Positions 13,483-14,408 of a stretch of 14,408 bases of DNA are shown piece after piece. How positions within the stretch are numbered: position 1 is the first letter of the stretch; each line of letters begins with the position of its first letter. Below the pieces are notes generated by a model. The model was not told the origin of the DNA, did not search any database, and saw only the letters and a program-made list of their open reading frames with translations. The position numbers and the translations under genes are program-made. This DNA comes from Desulfosporosinus sp. UBA5188 (GTDB taxonomy: Bacteria; Bacillota; Desulfitobacteriia; Desulfitobacteriales; Desulfitobacteriaceae): NCBI GenBank assembly GCA_002413075.1, contig DHWG01000107.1, positions 1-14,408 of the forward strand, in the 5' to 3' direction.

Positions 13483-14115
13483 ATGAAAAATAGTTGGATA
13501 AAATATTCGTATCTCTTTACAATTTTATTTTTTATCTTGGGTTTTTTTAATATTGCCTTTGCCTGGCTAGGCTTTTTCTGTCTGATCATGCCGTTTGTCT
13601 TCGTAATCAAGGACAATAAAAGAACTTGGTGCCAAAGCTACTGTCCCCGATCAAATCTCTTCACCCGACTGTTTTCTAAAATAGGCGCCAAGAGTACTAT
13701 CCCAAAATGGTTAATAAACGGTCGAGGAAGAAAGATTATGCTTGTGTACTTCTCGATTAATTTCGCCATGATATGTCTATCCACATTAATGGTAGTTCTT
13801 GAAAAAAGAGACCCTTTAGAAAAAGTGAGATTTTTAATGGCGTTTCAATTACCATGGGTTATGCCCAATCTACTAGATATTGGAGTTATGCCTGATTGGG
13901 TAGTACATCTAGGATTTAGAGTTTATTCCATGATGTTTACAACAACGATCATTGGCCTCATGGTTGGTTACTTCTACCGAGCCAGAACCTGGTGTGCAAT
14001 ATGTCCGATGGGCTCTTTATCCAGTCTAGCTTTGAGAAAGCAAACTACCATAGTTCCCGAAAATTTGAATCAACTTAAAGCCGAAGCGGTACAAATGCCC
14101 ATTACCAAAGCCTAA
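13483..14115 (+). CDS. Membrane-bound Fe-S protein, NapH/YccM-like
   Basis: A 210-residue integral membrane protein with cysteine motifs of the Fer4_5 type. Hydrophobic segments lie at about 8-42, 84-106 and 145-165. Each of two loops carries a Trp-Cys motif just after a membrane segment: WCQSYCPR (C50, C54) and WCAICPMGS (C171, C174). Family members (NapH, NosR C-terminus, YccM) pass electrons from the quinone pool to periplasmic reductases and often have additional soluble ferredoxin clusters. Those are absent here, so only four motif cysteines are available, enough for one cluster if they converge. ATG 13483 has GGAG 8 bases upstream. A PLP-enzyme gene follows after 62 bases on the same strand, with no terminator between, so the two may be co-transcribed. 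Confidence 0.8.
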   Translation: MKNSWIKYSYLFTILFFILGFFNIAFAWLGFFCLIMPFVFVIKDNKRTWCQSYCPRSNLFTRLFSKIGAKSTIPKWLINGRGRKIMLVYFSINFAMICLSTLMVVLEKRDPLEKVRFLMAFQLPWVMPNLLDIGVMPDWVVHLGFRVYSMMFTTTIIGLMVGYFYRARTWCAICPMGSLSSLALRKQTTIVPENLNQLKAEAVQMPITKA

Positions 14116-14177
14116 TAAACTTGTTGTCTTGGATGTAACCGGTGTTAGTCATCATGTAGGGAAATGGAGGGCAAATA

Positions 14178-14408
14178 ATGCAATTGCAAAACTATTTTGA
14201 CGAATTCAGAGCTAACTCAATCGGCTATAATCAAGTTTTCAAGACGCATTTCGGGAATGTCAAGATGGTTTATGCAGATTGGACTGCTAGCGGTCGGATG
14301 TATGGCCCAATTGAGAATAATATTATTAATAATTTTGGACCTTTTGTTGGAAATACCCATACCCAGTCAAGTGAGACAGGAATGTTGATGACACAGGCCT
14401 ACCATATT
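14178..14408 (+). CDS. Class V aminotransferase-fold PLP enzyme, partial (5' end)
   Basis: The first 77 codons of a longer gene cut by the window edge. ATG 14178 follows GGAGG by 7 bases. The sequence MQLQNYFDEFRANSIGYNQ is followed by VYADWTASGRMYGPIE, then NFGPFVGNTHTQSSETG and MTQAYHI. The YxDWTASGRxYxPIE and GPxxGNTHTxxSxTG blocks match the N-terminal, cofactor-proximal part of class V aminotransferase/cysteine-desulfurase-like enzymes, in which the D and the NTH segment help form the active site. The PLP lysine would lie beyond the window. The reaction (aminotransfer or sulfur release) cannot be told from this part. The upstream neighbour is a membrane Fe-S protein on the same strand. 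Confidence 0.8.
   Translation, partial: MQLQNYFDEFRANSIGYNQVFKTHFGNVKMVYADWTASGRMYGPIENNIINNFGPFVGNTHTQSSETGMLMTQAYHI

Noticed and set aside
1..14408. tRNA, rRNA or known riboswitch
   Set aside because: No cloverleaf with conserved T-loop, no rRNA stretches and no recognisable riboswitch core was seen by eye on either strand; a covariance-model scan could still reveal small RNAs.

Overview
The window looks like a chromosomal segment of a low-to-moderate GC Gram-positive bacterium, most likely a clostridial Firmicute of the Desulfosporosinus/Desulfitobacterium kind. The basis is strong AGGAGG-type ribosome sites, a YueI (DUF1694) gene, a GerMN-domain lipoprotein, a small TOPRIM protein and clostridial-style oligoendopeptidases. 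The genus is an inference; no rRNA or tRNA is present to fix it.

Layout. The left edge (1-302, minus strand) holds the possible first codons of a gene leaving the window and, behind it, the wreck of an OPT-family oligopeptide transporter gene. A strong 37-bp interrupted palindrome lies at 409-445. From 5806 down to 541 runs the most notable unit, a minus-strand operon of three genes: a TerB-N/TerB-C domain protein, a BrxD-like (DUF2791) P-loop ATPase and an Lhr/BrxHI-like superfamily II helicase. The first two overlap by 4 bp. A composite palindromic REP-like element sits between the second and third and supplies the ATPase stop codon. The ATPase and helicase types are those found in BREX phage-defence islands, but here they stand without methylase, PglZ or BrxC and are paired with a TerB-N/C protein. 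This suggests a compact DNA-processing or defence module.

Upstream of it (minus strand) are a TOPRIM gene broken by one nonsense codon, an M3-family oligoendopeptidase and yueI, each with its own probable promoter or spacing. The module is therefore flanked on both sides by decayed genes. From 8538 the genes are mixed: a Tat-exported metallo-beta-lactamase-fold hydrolase (+), a GerMN lipoprotein (-), a small unknown protein (-), a P1-family (DmpA-like) self-processing peptidase with a puzzling start codon (+), a small membrane protein (-), a membrane-bound Fe-S protein of the NapH/YccM type (+), and the first 77 codons of a class V aminotransferase-fold PLP enzyme (+) cut by the right edge.

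Terminators are clear at 11111-11155, 11266-11305 and 12916-12959. Apart from the three-gene module and perhaps the last two genes, the genes appear to be single transcription units of household or envelope function.
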